From the NCBI GenBank assembly GCA_020137815.1, contig CM035359.1, forward strand, positions 2,227,845 to 2,291,844: a stretch of 64,000 bases of DNA, in the 5' to 3' direction. The translations under genes were made by a program, and so were the position numbers. Under the pieces are notes generated by a model that searched no databases, was not told where the DNA came from, and saw only the letters and a list, made by a program, of their open reading frames with translations. Of this stretch, positions 22,101 through 33,261 are shown in pieces. This stretch comes from Hormiphora californensis (Eukaryota > Ctenophora > Tentaculata > Cydippida > Pleurobrachiidae). Numbering within the stretch: the stretch's first letter is position 1; each line of letters begins with the position of its first letter.

Positions 22101-24663
22101 CAAACAAACACACAAACACTCAGTCCTCAGACACACACACCTGCCACTATCTGACGTCACAAAACACCTGTGTTTTCATATTACAATTTTGTGGGTGTGT
22201 CGGTGTGTGTACGTGTAAATGTGAAGTCCAAGTTTTTAACCTTTTTCATGATACAGCATGTTAAATAACTACACAATGCAGTCTTTTGTGAGACAAGTTC
22301 ATCTTGTATTCGTTTGTGTCGTTCACATGCATTGATTACATACCGCGTGGCCCAAATTAAAGGGAGGGTACGTTGGCCTTCTTTTCACCCAGAAGTTTAA
22401 TTTCAATCACTCTGATATTTTGACACAATGTCTGCATGGTTACTCATTCGAGGAATCCGAAGTTTCAGCCCTCTGGATAAAAGTTCATTTTTTTCGACCG
22501 AATGAACATTGTATGAACACCAATGTGGGACCATATTTCGGTACCAAAGTTTCACAAATTTGTTTGGCTATCGATTTCCTTTCGAATGGGACCAGATTGA
22601 GCTTAATTGGATCACCACAAGAATCACAGTGATCCATTTTCTAAGCCTAGGGTAAGTCATGTGATCCCCATCAAATTATGACGTGTTAGCAAGAGAGCTT
22701 ACATTTTAACGGATGCTGTATCGGTACACCATCCTCATTAGCAGACGTGATACGTGATACTCGTCCGTTACACCTGCTTATTGGCACTTAGTAATGACGC
22801 TATCGTCTCATTAGGTATCAGATGACCAAACCTAGGGTTAGATAACTAGACACGGTGTCTCTTGTGGTGGTCCAATTGAGCTCAAATTAGTCGCGTTTGA
22901 AAGGAAATCGATACCCGAAGGCGACTGTGAAATTCCGGTTCCAAAAAGCATTCCTGTTTTCAAGTTCATTCAGGATTCATTCCGGTCGGAAAAATGAATT
23001 TCAAGATAGAGAGCTTAAATTCCGGCTAACATCGACATTGATCAAGTGTAGTGGCCGTACAGATTTTTAGCGCCTGAATTTACCGATTTCTGGTCAAAAC
23101 AGGTCAAAATCGATGTTTGGTAAAAAATATGATTTTTAAATAACTTATTTCACCCACTAAACTTGATTCAATTTTAATAAAAATTCAGATTGCCATTTGT
23201 TGATACTTGCTCTATTGTATGGCGGTTTTTAAAATAATAAAATCGAATTTAATCGAGAGAAAACCTCAAAAAACCCGAAAAACGAAAAATTGAGTTCATT
23301 AATGAACTTTCAACTTTTATGATTTGAAACTTCGGATTCCTCGAATGAGTACCCATGCAGACATTGTGTCAAAATATCAGAGTGATTGAAATTAAACTTC
23401 TGGGTGAAAAGAAGGCCAACGTACCCTCCCTTTAATTTGGGCCATGCGGTATATCACGAATTAACCCATTGTTAGCAAGCATTATTTTCTGTCCTATGTA
23501 ATTCTAAGAATCGTACATACTGCATAATTAAACAAAGGCATTGTTAAAGGCATTCTAATTTAGGCTACAAGTAATGTAGGTACGCGGTTTCTCTCTCTCT
23601 CTCTCTCTCTCTCTCCCCCTCTCTCTCCCCCTCTCTCTCTCTCTTTCTAAATATGTTTGTTGATTTAAGACCTATTATCTCCCAACACCACCCATTCCGC
23701 AGAAATCCCCTACTCGAAAGAAACACTACCCACTCCACTTGTTGACTACTTAGACTCTGCGAAACGATGTGTTAATCCGGAATGTGAGTGTGTCTACTTC
23801 GACACGCGAATAGAACATGTTGAGTTTGTGGATTTCTGTGGGCTTTACCGGATACCACTCCATCACGTAAGTTTATGAGTTTATCCTCATCCCACTTACA
23901 AAACAACAAGCTTGGGCTGACCCTATTCTCGGAGCACGCGAGAACTGTGGTCAGAGCACTAGCCTGACCGAGCTTTACCGTGTTTCAGTTGCACACTGCC
24001 CTTTTCGGTTCGGAGAGGGACGTATTTTTGCCCAAAATATCGAGCCAGTTAACTTTTTACTTTTTTAGTGTGTGGGATTCCATTTAGTGGTATCCCAGCT
24101 AACACTGAAATTAGAGTTCTTTGCACATAAGGTATCATATAAGCGAGCGAGATGTTTCAGTCATTGCCTGACAACGAGAGATTTAAGTAATATAACTATT
24201 GCGTGTGTGTGAGTTTAAATTCTTGGAAATGCCGCTGCAAAAGTCACACCACGTACGCTGCAAAAACACAGTGGAAGTTCAACTGGCGACTTAGTATTTG
24301 AATATGTCTGAATAGAAAGAGAGTGGAAGTGTAAAAGTCGCAGTGTCGTGACAGGAGAGCTGGTTTTGCTGATGCGGAGCGCGCGAGGTCTAGAGGGTAA
24401 AGTTCTGTGCGCGAGGAGTGGCGCGCAAGGAGTAAACAAACTGTGAAGTGTGTGTAAAAATAAAATTTTTGTACACATTTCTTTTTGTAAATCTAAACAA
24501 AACACACACTATAATTAGTACACATAAACTACAACCGTTACCCGATCTAACCCCATTTCTTATCCCTCAGTATCTATGTTGCGACCACTCTGTTGACAAC
24601 GACTCAGGACCAACCTGCTCTTATACCAATGCCGACCGAATGAGAAGAGTATTACTTGGGTAA
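19170..24663 (+). CDS. LRRC58: Leucine-rich repeat-containing protein 58 (LRRC58)
   Basis: Complete seven-exon gene, 327 residues (vertebrate LRRC58 is about 370). Exons: 19170-19461, 19519-19633, 19786-19911, 19981-20082, 20312-20403, 23703-23866, 24571-24663; every junction is GT-AG and keeps frame. The protein begins MDINLSNRSLSHL, has about eight leucine-rich repeats with LxxLxLxxN cores (for example LEYLYLGGN, LYLHNNRI, TLTLHNNNL), then NPLVQDFVRTLPSGPPTL, and ends in the diagnostic LRRC58 tail: CVNP, VYFDTR, VEFVDFCGLYRIPL, HHYLC and RMRRVLLG. Recent literature links LRRC58 to a cullin E3 ligase role; here that is family knowledge only. Intron 1 is 57 bp, in frame and stop-free. Intron 4 carries a deleted hAT-like MITE; intron 5 (3.3 kb) carries two foldback elements. 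An in-frame ATG at 19077 exists, but homology-like sequence begins at 19170. Confidence 0.93.
20202..20288 (-). mobile_element. hAT-like MITE copy 6, internally deleted, in LRRC58 intron 4
   Basis: Reverse-oriented 87-bp copy with ends CAAGAACC / GGTTTCTG and an exact 8-bp duplication ACAGTGAC (20194-20201, 20289-20296). About 22 bp are lost between the CCAAT box and CACGTG, at a short direct repeat. Confidence 0.82.
21166..21923. mobile_element. Foldback element E (758 bp) in LRRC58 intron 5
   Basis: Inverted arms of about 265 bp (21166-21431 and 21661-21923) starting TTGACACACTATTTGGTG, with a loop of about 230 bp. The arms are highly alike. No ORF. The target duplication is unclear. Confidence 0.75.
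22342..23450. mobile_element. Foldback element F (about 1.1 kb) in LRRC58 intron 5
   Basis: Ends ACCGCGTGGCCCAAATTAAA / TTTAATTTGGGCCATGCGGT. The outer arms are close to identical for about 130 bp; inner parts (22480-22630 against 22860-23020) are clearly related but diverged. Flanked by T and A, possibly a TA target. Confidence 0.72.
23591..23647 (+). repeat. (CT)n before LRRC58 exon 6
   Basis: Lies 56 bp upstream of exon 6, in the zone where the branch point and pyrimidine tract would be expected. Confidence 0.9.
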
Positions 24664-24805
24664 ACAGGGTTTTTGGCAACACGGCCTGTATGAGCGAGAA
24701 TGGGATCCAAGATTCCAAGGACTATGTGGGAAAACTAACAGTAAAATGCTATGGGAGAGTAATTCAGGGTGGAACATCCTTTATAAATCACTGTCTGACG
24801 CTGCT

Positions 24806-24922
24806 TGTCTGGCGCCGCGGCCCATCTGAGCGCACTGGGGTATAGCTCCGCCATACAGGGCGCTGCCAGACCCCAATTTGATTCTCAGTGCGCTTATAGA
24901 TCGGGTTGGCGGCGCCAGACAG
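24806..24922. mobile_element. GGCGCC-ended MITE, full copy
   Basis: 117 bp with ends TGTCTGGCGCCGC / GGCGGCGCCAGACAG and inner motifs CATCTGAGCGCACTG and AATTTGATTCTCAGTGCGCT. Related partial copies at 25564-25628, 27091-27169, 62745-62810 and 62826-62886. Confidence 0.7.
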
Positions 24923-25323
24923 GTTTGTACGAATTGCATACATGTGAGCATTCGTCTGATTTTAAAATCATACAATTACTTATGTGTGTGCATGTTAGCA
25001 AACATTGATAATTTGTAACCAGACATTATTCCCTGGTTACGGATGGGTAATTTCAAATTATTGCCCTCCAATTGTGTCCTCTCAGAGAGAGTATTTTTAT
25101 TGGTTACGCGAAGTCACCCCTAATATTTCATTGGGGCGCTCGCACCAAGTATTTTTAAGGGACCCCCATTGGTTTGTCAATATCTCAACTGATTTGCCTG
25201 CAAAATAAAAAACTGTGTTTTTAAAGTGTTTAAATTGATTGTCCATATATATTATAAATACAATCTAGGGCACACAATCTAAAAGAAGCGATATACTGAG
25301 CAATAAACATATCGTAAACTCAC

Positions 25324-25349
25324 TATCTCTCTCTCTCTCTCTCACTCTC

Positions 25350-25416
<67 letters not shown>

Positions 25417-25440
25417 ATCTCTATCTTGCTCTCGCAATCT
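25324..25440 (+). repeat. (CT)n tract
   Basis: About 115 bp of CT with a few CA and CTAT changes, between LRRC58 and PLCB. Confidence 0.95.
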
Positions 25441-25563
25441 CTATCTATACACCGTACCCGTTAATCAAGCTACCTCGAAAAGCTACTGAAGGATTCTCAG
25501 CACCAAGATCTATTTACAATAAGACCACAGCGATGCATTGATAAACTGTACATCTAACGAGAA

Positions 25564-25628
25564 CTGTATGGCGGCGCCATACCCCCCATTCGACAGTGCG
25601 CTCAGATGGGGTCGGCGGCGCCAGACAG
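25564..25628. mobile_element. GGCGCC-ended MITE, short copy
   Basis: 65 bp, CTGTATGGCGGCGCCATACC to GGCGGCGCCAGACAG, with the inner GTGCGCTCAGATGGGGTC. Confidence 0.65.
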
Positions 25629-25795
25629 AACGAGAAGGGAATATTACTCGAGGAAAATCATTCCTATTTTCTCTCCAATCCTCAGCTTATTTTAACTAAC
25701 ACATTACAACTACACAATATCACGGTCATGTGTGGCTCAATCATCCTTGAAACGCATAACGGAGCTTGAAAACAAAATTCTAATGTACTAAATAT

Positions 25796-25904
25796 CAGGA
25801 ACCGACCGGACCAAGTAAACAAGCAATCCAAACTCGTTATTTTGGTCACGTGACTGGTTATCAGCCAATCAGGGACCAGTATTTCCTGATTCGGTCGGTT
25901 CCTG
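25796..25904 (+). mobile_element. hAT-like MITE copy 7
   Basis: Full-length copy, GGTCACGTGACT intact, flanked by ACTAAATAT on both sides (two extra bases on the right). Confidence 0.82.
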
Positions 25905-26815
25905 GCACTAAATATCTAACTCTGCAAGTTATAGGAGAGAGACACAATACTATTAATTTCTTTACATACATATCAGACAATTACTATATTACACCTCGCA
26001 TCATGCTCATAAACTCAGCCGTATATTTTCAACAAGAGAAACACAAAAATCATCAAAACTTTAAACTCGGGTAAATCTTCTCAAATTTCTCTTCAAAATA
26101 TCGCAAAATAAAACAATTTTTGATTTCTATAGGTATGTACGAACAGCATATATACTTATATATATTAGTTATTGCCCACTGCACAGTGACTTGTGTGTTC
26201 TAATATGTATTTTGTACTCCCTGACCCCTGAAGGAAGGGGGGTGTGACTCAGGGTCTTCGGAGCTCCCGGTGTACAATAGCAGGGGACACTAGCGTGGTA
26301 CACACAAAAGAGGAACAGTGTTTCTCGAGTACATCCCTACTAGTATATTATGCACTAATTACATGCATAATTAAATTCACACTATCACAAATAAAAACAA
26401 CATGCAAATAAAAAGAGGGGAACAGAGAGAGAGAGGTCCGAAAAAGCTTAAGGAGACCCCCCCCCCTCTTTCAAAAATTACCCATCTTTTTCAAGACAAT
26501 CTCTCTTTGTCTCTCTTAGTCTCTCTCTTTGTCTCTCTCCTTTTCACACAGTCTCTAACTCTAATATACATTATACATCTCTATAATATTAGCACCTCAA
26601 AAACATTTTAGGTTCAAAAATGAATGCATAATATTAGGTAATCAACAAAATATGGATCAAATTCCCTCCTCCAATTTCTTTTCCAGTCTACTGCAGCTCA
26701 CACACATTCATTACCATGTTCGATTCAAAGGTGACTACGCATTCAGTTAAACTCGAGCCCAGTACTGTATGTCATACGATATATTATAGTCAAATATTAT
26801 AACTGGATTCAGCTT

Positions 26816-29679
26816 TCAATATATCCAATTTCCTGAATTTCGTTTTCGAGCCGCTCGATCTCCTGCTTGGGTATCTTCATCAAGAGCCTTCAGTCGCTGG
26901 AGAAAGTGAGGAAAAGCTGTTAGATTAAGGGCTTTATAGATTGTGAGAACTGGTTATCAATGGTCTGTAAAATTACATAGTTATTTGATTTTGGGCAATA
27001 TACGCCATATAATTGGGAGATTATTTGAAATAACGGGCTCAGGAAGCTTGTAGTTGTCGAAGAAGAAGAAGAAGAAGATATGGGCTAGAGCTGTCTAGCG
27101 CCGCCGACCCCATCTGAGCGCACTGTCAATTTGAGAATCGAATGGGGGTATGGCGCCGCCATGTAACAGGGCTAGAGTAGATGGTGGAGCTGGACTATGG
27201 CAGATCTCCCCTGAAACCAAGAACCGACCGAATCAGGAAATACTGGTCCCTGATTGGCTGATAACCAGTCACGTGACCTAAATAGCGAGTTCTAATTGGT
27301 TGTTTACTTGTTTCGGTCGGTTCCTGCTGGAATGTTAGGTGGAGATCTGCCAGGTAGCGGGGACGAGAATGTATTATAGGGAAGAAAGGGGAAATTAGAT
27401 TTGCTCAATCTTTTATTATTACTGATCGCCCCTTATATAGCTTTAAATTAAATTAATAATTGTATGTAAACGCATGGTGTTTTAATACAATATAAATGTT
27501 ATGTGCTATTGAGTTAGTTAAATATAAATCAGATGAACTTGTTACCATTTTACAGACACACCAATATAATACACACTGGAAATAAACAGGGAAACTTCAA
27601 AATTGGACAATAAAGATTCGTGAGAAATTCGTATAAAATGTTCAAACAGCTTACAGCACTACTAAAATGGTGAAATAAGAGTATTAAAATATACCTTGAA
27701 GTAGGATTGATCCGCTAGTTTAATTTGCTCCTTGTGCTCTGCCACAACTTGCTCTCGCCTGATCTCTTGGTTTCGTTTCAACTGTTCAGAGAGGGAAGTT
27801 GTTGAGTAAAAATTGTCGGGAAACTAGAGCAGAGAAATTAAAGGGAAGCAATTTTTGCTCTGACAGTAACGGAGGAGCTAGTTCCAGTACCTTAACAATG
27901 TCTCCATCAAGTTTCTTGTCGGCCTTCTCATCGACCTCCTTTCTCTTCGCTTCTAGCTCTGACTTGTCCTTAATCTCCAGACTGTACTTGGCCATTGAAT
28001 CAACCTGAAAGCGAGAGGTTGTTCAAACACATGTGCATGGGTATTGAATTTATTTGGGCATTTAGCCCAGGAAACAAACGGGCGGTTCAAAATCAATTTG
28101 AGATAGTGCGTGACATATAAACTTTTAACATGATAATTCTAAGTACTTTGAAAAACAGAGAAGAATTGATTCCCGGTTGATAAGAGATGACATTTTATTT
28201 ATTGAGGAACTGACCTTTTCTCTTTTCCTCAGATTCCAGCTTACTCGTTTTGTTCTAAGACGGTGCGTTTCAATTTCAGCGGGACCTGTATTCTTCGTGT
28301 AACTATAAGAGGCAATTTGTTCTGATAACAGTCAGTTAACTTAACAATTCCTCATCAATTGCTCTTCGGTTCTAACCACCCCTCTCTACCCCCTTCCAGC
28401 TCTACTCCCTTAATCTCCAACTGTACTGCCCTTGAATCAACTGAAAGCGAACGAGTTGTTCAAACAACAATATTCCTATCTCCAACAAGCCATTTCTAAA
28501 CTAATAGAACCTCCTTCTTCTTTTCTAACGAGTCTGCTTAACCTCTAACACCATCGACACTTCTCGATTTCTCTACTCTTGCATCTCTGACCTGTAAAAT
28601 CATCTCTAACCTTGAACTGACCTTCTTTACCCTCATTCCCAGCTTAACCATCGCTTTTTCGTTCAACTGGTCCTCGAACGATTGCCACCACCATTTACGC
28701 CTACTCATCTTTGTTTCCATACGCAAATGAATCTTAACTTCTTTAATCATCCATCTTACTCTAACCTGCCCCCATCTCTAACCACCCCATCTCTAACCTC
28801 TAACCATCCCATCTCTAACCTCTAACCATCCCATCTCTAACCTCTAACCACCCCATCTCTAATCACCCCATCTCTAACCTCTAACCATCCCATATCTAAC
28901 CTCTAACCATCCCAATTTCTAACCTCATCATGATTTTCTTTGATAAGCTTCTTCTTCAATTCGAGGACTTCATTCTTGTGAATCTTTTCGAACTTTAGGC
29001 TCTGAATCTTGTGAAGATTCTCAATATTCTTAACCTGAAAGAGAGATAGATAGAGATAGAGGAATGGGGACAGAGATAAAGAGAGATAAAGATAGAGGGG
29101 TGGGACAGGGAGATAGGTAGAGAGTTAGAGTGTGAGAGAGACATATTAATGTTCATACTTTATACGAACAAGGCAAGGGGAGGGACTAGGGAGGGTTGTT
29201 TTGTTCAAACCCGGGGCGCGGGGAGGGAGGGTCGAACAAGGGGAGGGGAGGGGGGGCAAGGGGAGGGGAGGGAGGGTCGAACAAGGCGCGGGGGGGGGGG
29301 GGGCTCAATTGCTATATACCTCTTTAGCTTGTTTCTCGTCGAATTTCTTCATATACTTATCAAACTCTTCTTGGCTATCACTGAATGGAAATATATAATG
29401 TTAGTTGGCGATGGAGTGCTGTACAGCCAAACCCCGATTTACCGGAACAGCTCTGCGGTTTCCCGATTCAATTCGAGGTTTGACTGTACACAAGATTTAT
29501 ACTATAGTTCATATATTGCTTCACTTTACTGGTATTGCATCACCCAAACAACATGCACACACGGAAAACAAGCTAGGTTTGTACATGCTAAATCGGGTAT
29601 ATATATATTGATCATACAAGATTTATGAGGGGGTGCTGTGCTCTGCTGTCGTAAAAAGTGTGAGAGAGATAGGAAGAGT

Positions 29680-29755
<76 letters not shown>

Positions 29756-32700
29756 TTTGGGTAGGTACCTTTTCGTACTGCAGGAGAAATAATGCAGGAG
29801 TGGGTAGTTCCATGGAAAAGGGGTGAGGTGCTGCAGGGGAAAGGTCAGGATAGAGCTCCATAGAGGCCAGAGGGCAGAGGTAGGGAAATAGAGAGAGAGA
29901 GAGAGAAAGAGAGGGATGAGAATGAATTTTTCTTCTAAATGCTGGGGAATGGACGAGGAATTCTCAGAAATTCATCTTTATATGAGAGCTAACATGCAGC
30001 AACAAAGGCTGCGTTAGTTATGCAGCACGGCGTGCCTGGTGAAATTTTAACACGACCTAGCATGCGACGGGAAACCACCACTTGTACGTGGTAGCTGAGG
30101 GTCTACAGAATGGCGCTACGGTGCGGGAAAAAACATTCCATTCCCTAAAATCTTTTTTTTTACTTTTATTTGATTTGGGTCAAAATTGGCTATATTAAAC
30201 GTGGTCCCGAAAAATCCATAATGACTTAGCACACGAAATATGTCACCCCCACCTATTTTTGGACGTAGAATCGATTGCCGTTGAAGTCGAATCTCTAAAA
30301 TGACTGTAAAATGGTCAAAAGTTGATTTTTTAACCATTTTTTGGAGGTTTTTGGCCCCTAAACCATTGAAAACGTTGAGATAGGAATTTGAAACTAGTGC
30401 CAATCGTTAAAATGGTCATTTTTCCTACCAAGAACCAAGTTTTCGTGTATATCCGATTTATGGTTAGAATTGGGCAAATTGTTGAAATCTGCCAACTAGG
30501 AGAACCGTACCTTGATTTTTTCCTTTTTTATGTTTTGGTATTTTTGATAAACTTCTGATTGAAATGGCCAGTCGGGACCATGCTTAAGTTGTTTATTGGG
30601 ATAAATTTCGACTAAAATCCAAGATTTCATACCAATCCAATAACAGATCGTTGATTTATAGAAAATTTAGGTAGGCAAAACGGTCAAAATATCAACTTTT
30701 TTTGCTTATTTTGACCGTTTTGCCTACCTAAATTTTCTATAAATCAACGATCTGTTATTGGATTGGTATGAAATCTTGGATTTTAGTCGAAATTTATCCC
30801 ATAAACAACTTAAGCATGGTCCCGACTGGCCATTTCAATCAGAAGTTTATCAAAAATACCAAAACATAAAAAAGGAAAAAATCAAGGTACGGTTCTCCTA
30901 GTTGGCAGATTTCAACAATTTGCCCAATTCTAACCATAAATCGGATATACACGAAAACTTGGTTCTTGGTAGAAAAATGACCATTTTAACGATTGGCACT
31001 AGTTTCAAATTCCTATCTCAACGTTTTCAATGGTTTAGGGGCCAAAAACCTCCAAAAAATGGTAAAAAATCAACTTTTGACCATTTTACAGTCATTTTAG
31101 AGATTCGACTTCAACGGCAATCGATTCTACGTCCAAAAATAGGTGGGGGTGACATATTTCGTGTGCTAAGTCATTATGGATTTTTCGGGACCACGTTTAA
31201 TATAGCCAATTTTGACCCAAATCAAATAAAAGTAAAAAAAAAGATTTTAGGGAATGGAATGTTTTTTCCCGCACCGTAGCGCCATTCTGTAGACCCTCAG
31301 CTACCACGTACAAGTGGTGGTTTCCCGTCGCATGCTAGGTCGTGTTAAAATTTCACCAGGCACGCCGTGGCAGTTCGAAGCTGTCCATGAACACCTGTGT
31401 TCTGAGCAAAATGCAATGCTTAGAAAGAATTTAATTTATACTAATTCTCCAATGAGCAAGTACCAGGAACCGACCGAAACAAGTAAACAACCAATCAGAA
31501 TTCGTTGTATAGGTCACGTGACTGGTTATCAGCCAATCAGGGACCAGTATTTCCTGATTCGGTCGATTCCTGGCAAGTACCCGAATTGTATAATAGTTCT
31601 GTTATCTGTTTGTTTGTTAGTTTGCCCAAGATGGATCGGATTCGGACGACGCGGGGCCTGTCGTGCAGATCGCGCTGGCAAGTTCTCGCTCAGAATTGAG
31701 AGCGAAGAGAGCGGTCAGTATATTGCCATGTAACGCAGTCTGCTGTCAGAGCATTGGCCTGACAGGCAGTCTGAGAGCTGACAGACTAAGTCTGAGAATG
31801 TATGAGGGCTAAATACGATACACATGGCCTGAAGTTGTACTTACAAATTAGATCTGTCCAGTTTTGTGTCGCCTGTACTGTGATTTGTACACAGTACCCT
31901 GTCACGAAATCTAACAAAAATTTAGGACATTGCTTTTTACTTTAGTTATGATAACTTTAATTTTGTTCTTAGTAACCGTAACAATCTCACATCTCTCTTA
32001 TATATATACGTGCAGTCGGTTAGTAGTCTAGTCTAGTCCGAGTAAGTAAAATTGTTAAGGATAAGCTAGTTTCAGACACCCCGACCCTGGGCGGGGGGTT
32101 GGGGTATCTAAAAAGCCACTTTCGGGATGTGGATGTGGTCATCGACTAAAATTGATTACCTGTCCAACTTGAGTGGTTTTGTCTTAGTTGCTAAGCCACA
32201 CAATCTGCTATGAATTGTCTGTCTGTCTGTCTGTCGGTCTGTCTGTTGTACTCTGTCTTGGGATGGTATCCTTGTCAAAGTCTAAATGCCGGGGAGTTAT
32301 AACTGTAGGTGGATCTGTGACATAGTCAGATCAAACCCTAAACACATTGTTTTGGTATGATTTTGGGTATTCACATAATCCAATACAATATGAGTATATC
32401 GAATTCGATTGCATATATATATCGATTGTATTTGTTTGCCCCACCTAACACCTTGATCAATCCAAAGTTAAAGAATGAGATATATAATATGCAGATTTGT
32501 ATGCAGATATCGATATATTTATTTGAATTGATAGCCCAGAGATATCATCATGCGCTCCAGGGAGAGGGAGATCAGAGCACGTGCAAAAATTATAGAGAAC
32601 AACACCAAGTTTAGAGAAGAGAGAGGAAGAGAGGGAGAGAGGAAGAGAGAGAGAGAGAGGGGAGAGAGAGAGAGCGCGAGAGAGAGACGGTTGGGGGGGG

Positions 32701-33229
32701 AAAGAGAGTGTAACTCTAGAGATATTAGAGATCTAGAGAGAGAGCGATAGATAGAGAGATGATGAGAGAGAGGAGATAGAGATCGAGAGAGAGGAAGAGA
32801 AGACTAGGAGAGATAGAGTGGTAGGAAGGCCCTTCCTGAAGGGTAAAAAAATAATGATCAAAGCATCAGAAGAAGGCAAAGGCGAGGCGCGTGTTGGTTT
32901 TCATGCGATATAACCACAGCAGAGAGGTTGATTCTGATTTACAATTAGATATCGCGAGGTATGAGGGTCATTGTTTCATTGAGATAATATCTCAGATTAT
33001 ATGTAAGAGCAAGATGCAAGGGATATCATTTCTTCACAGATATGATAGAGCGGAGAGGAGATTTATATAATCCTACTCGGGTGGTAGAGCAACTTCCGGC
33101 GGCAGTTTATCGAGGGCCGTTATTAACTGGGGGTCGGAACGGACACAAAATATTCGCTCCCTCCATGACCCAGGCGTGGTGTCTTGGTGGTGGGAAATAC
33201 TGAAGAAGGGGACGTCAAAAGAGAGAGAA

Positions 33230-33261
<32 letters not shown>

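Larger units (their letters stand above)
24664..26815. other. Intergenic between LRRC58 and PLCB
   Basis: Contains two GGCGCC MITEs, a CT tract and hAT-like MITE 7; no further exon recognised. LRRC58 and PLCB are convergent here. Confidence 0.55.

Noticed and set aside
30116-31279. Matching ORFs ending [11 protein letters not shown]
   Set aside because: Mirror frames of foldback A, also seen in foldback B; not protein genes.
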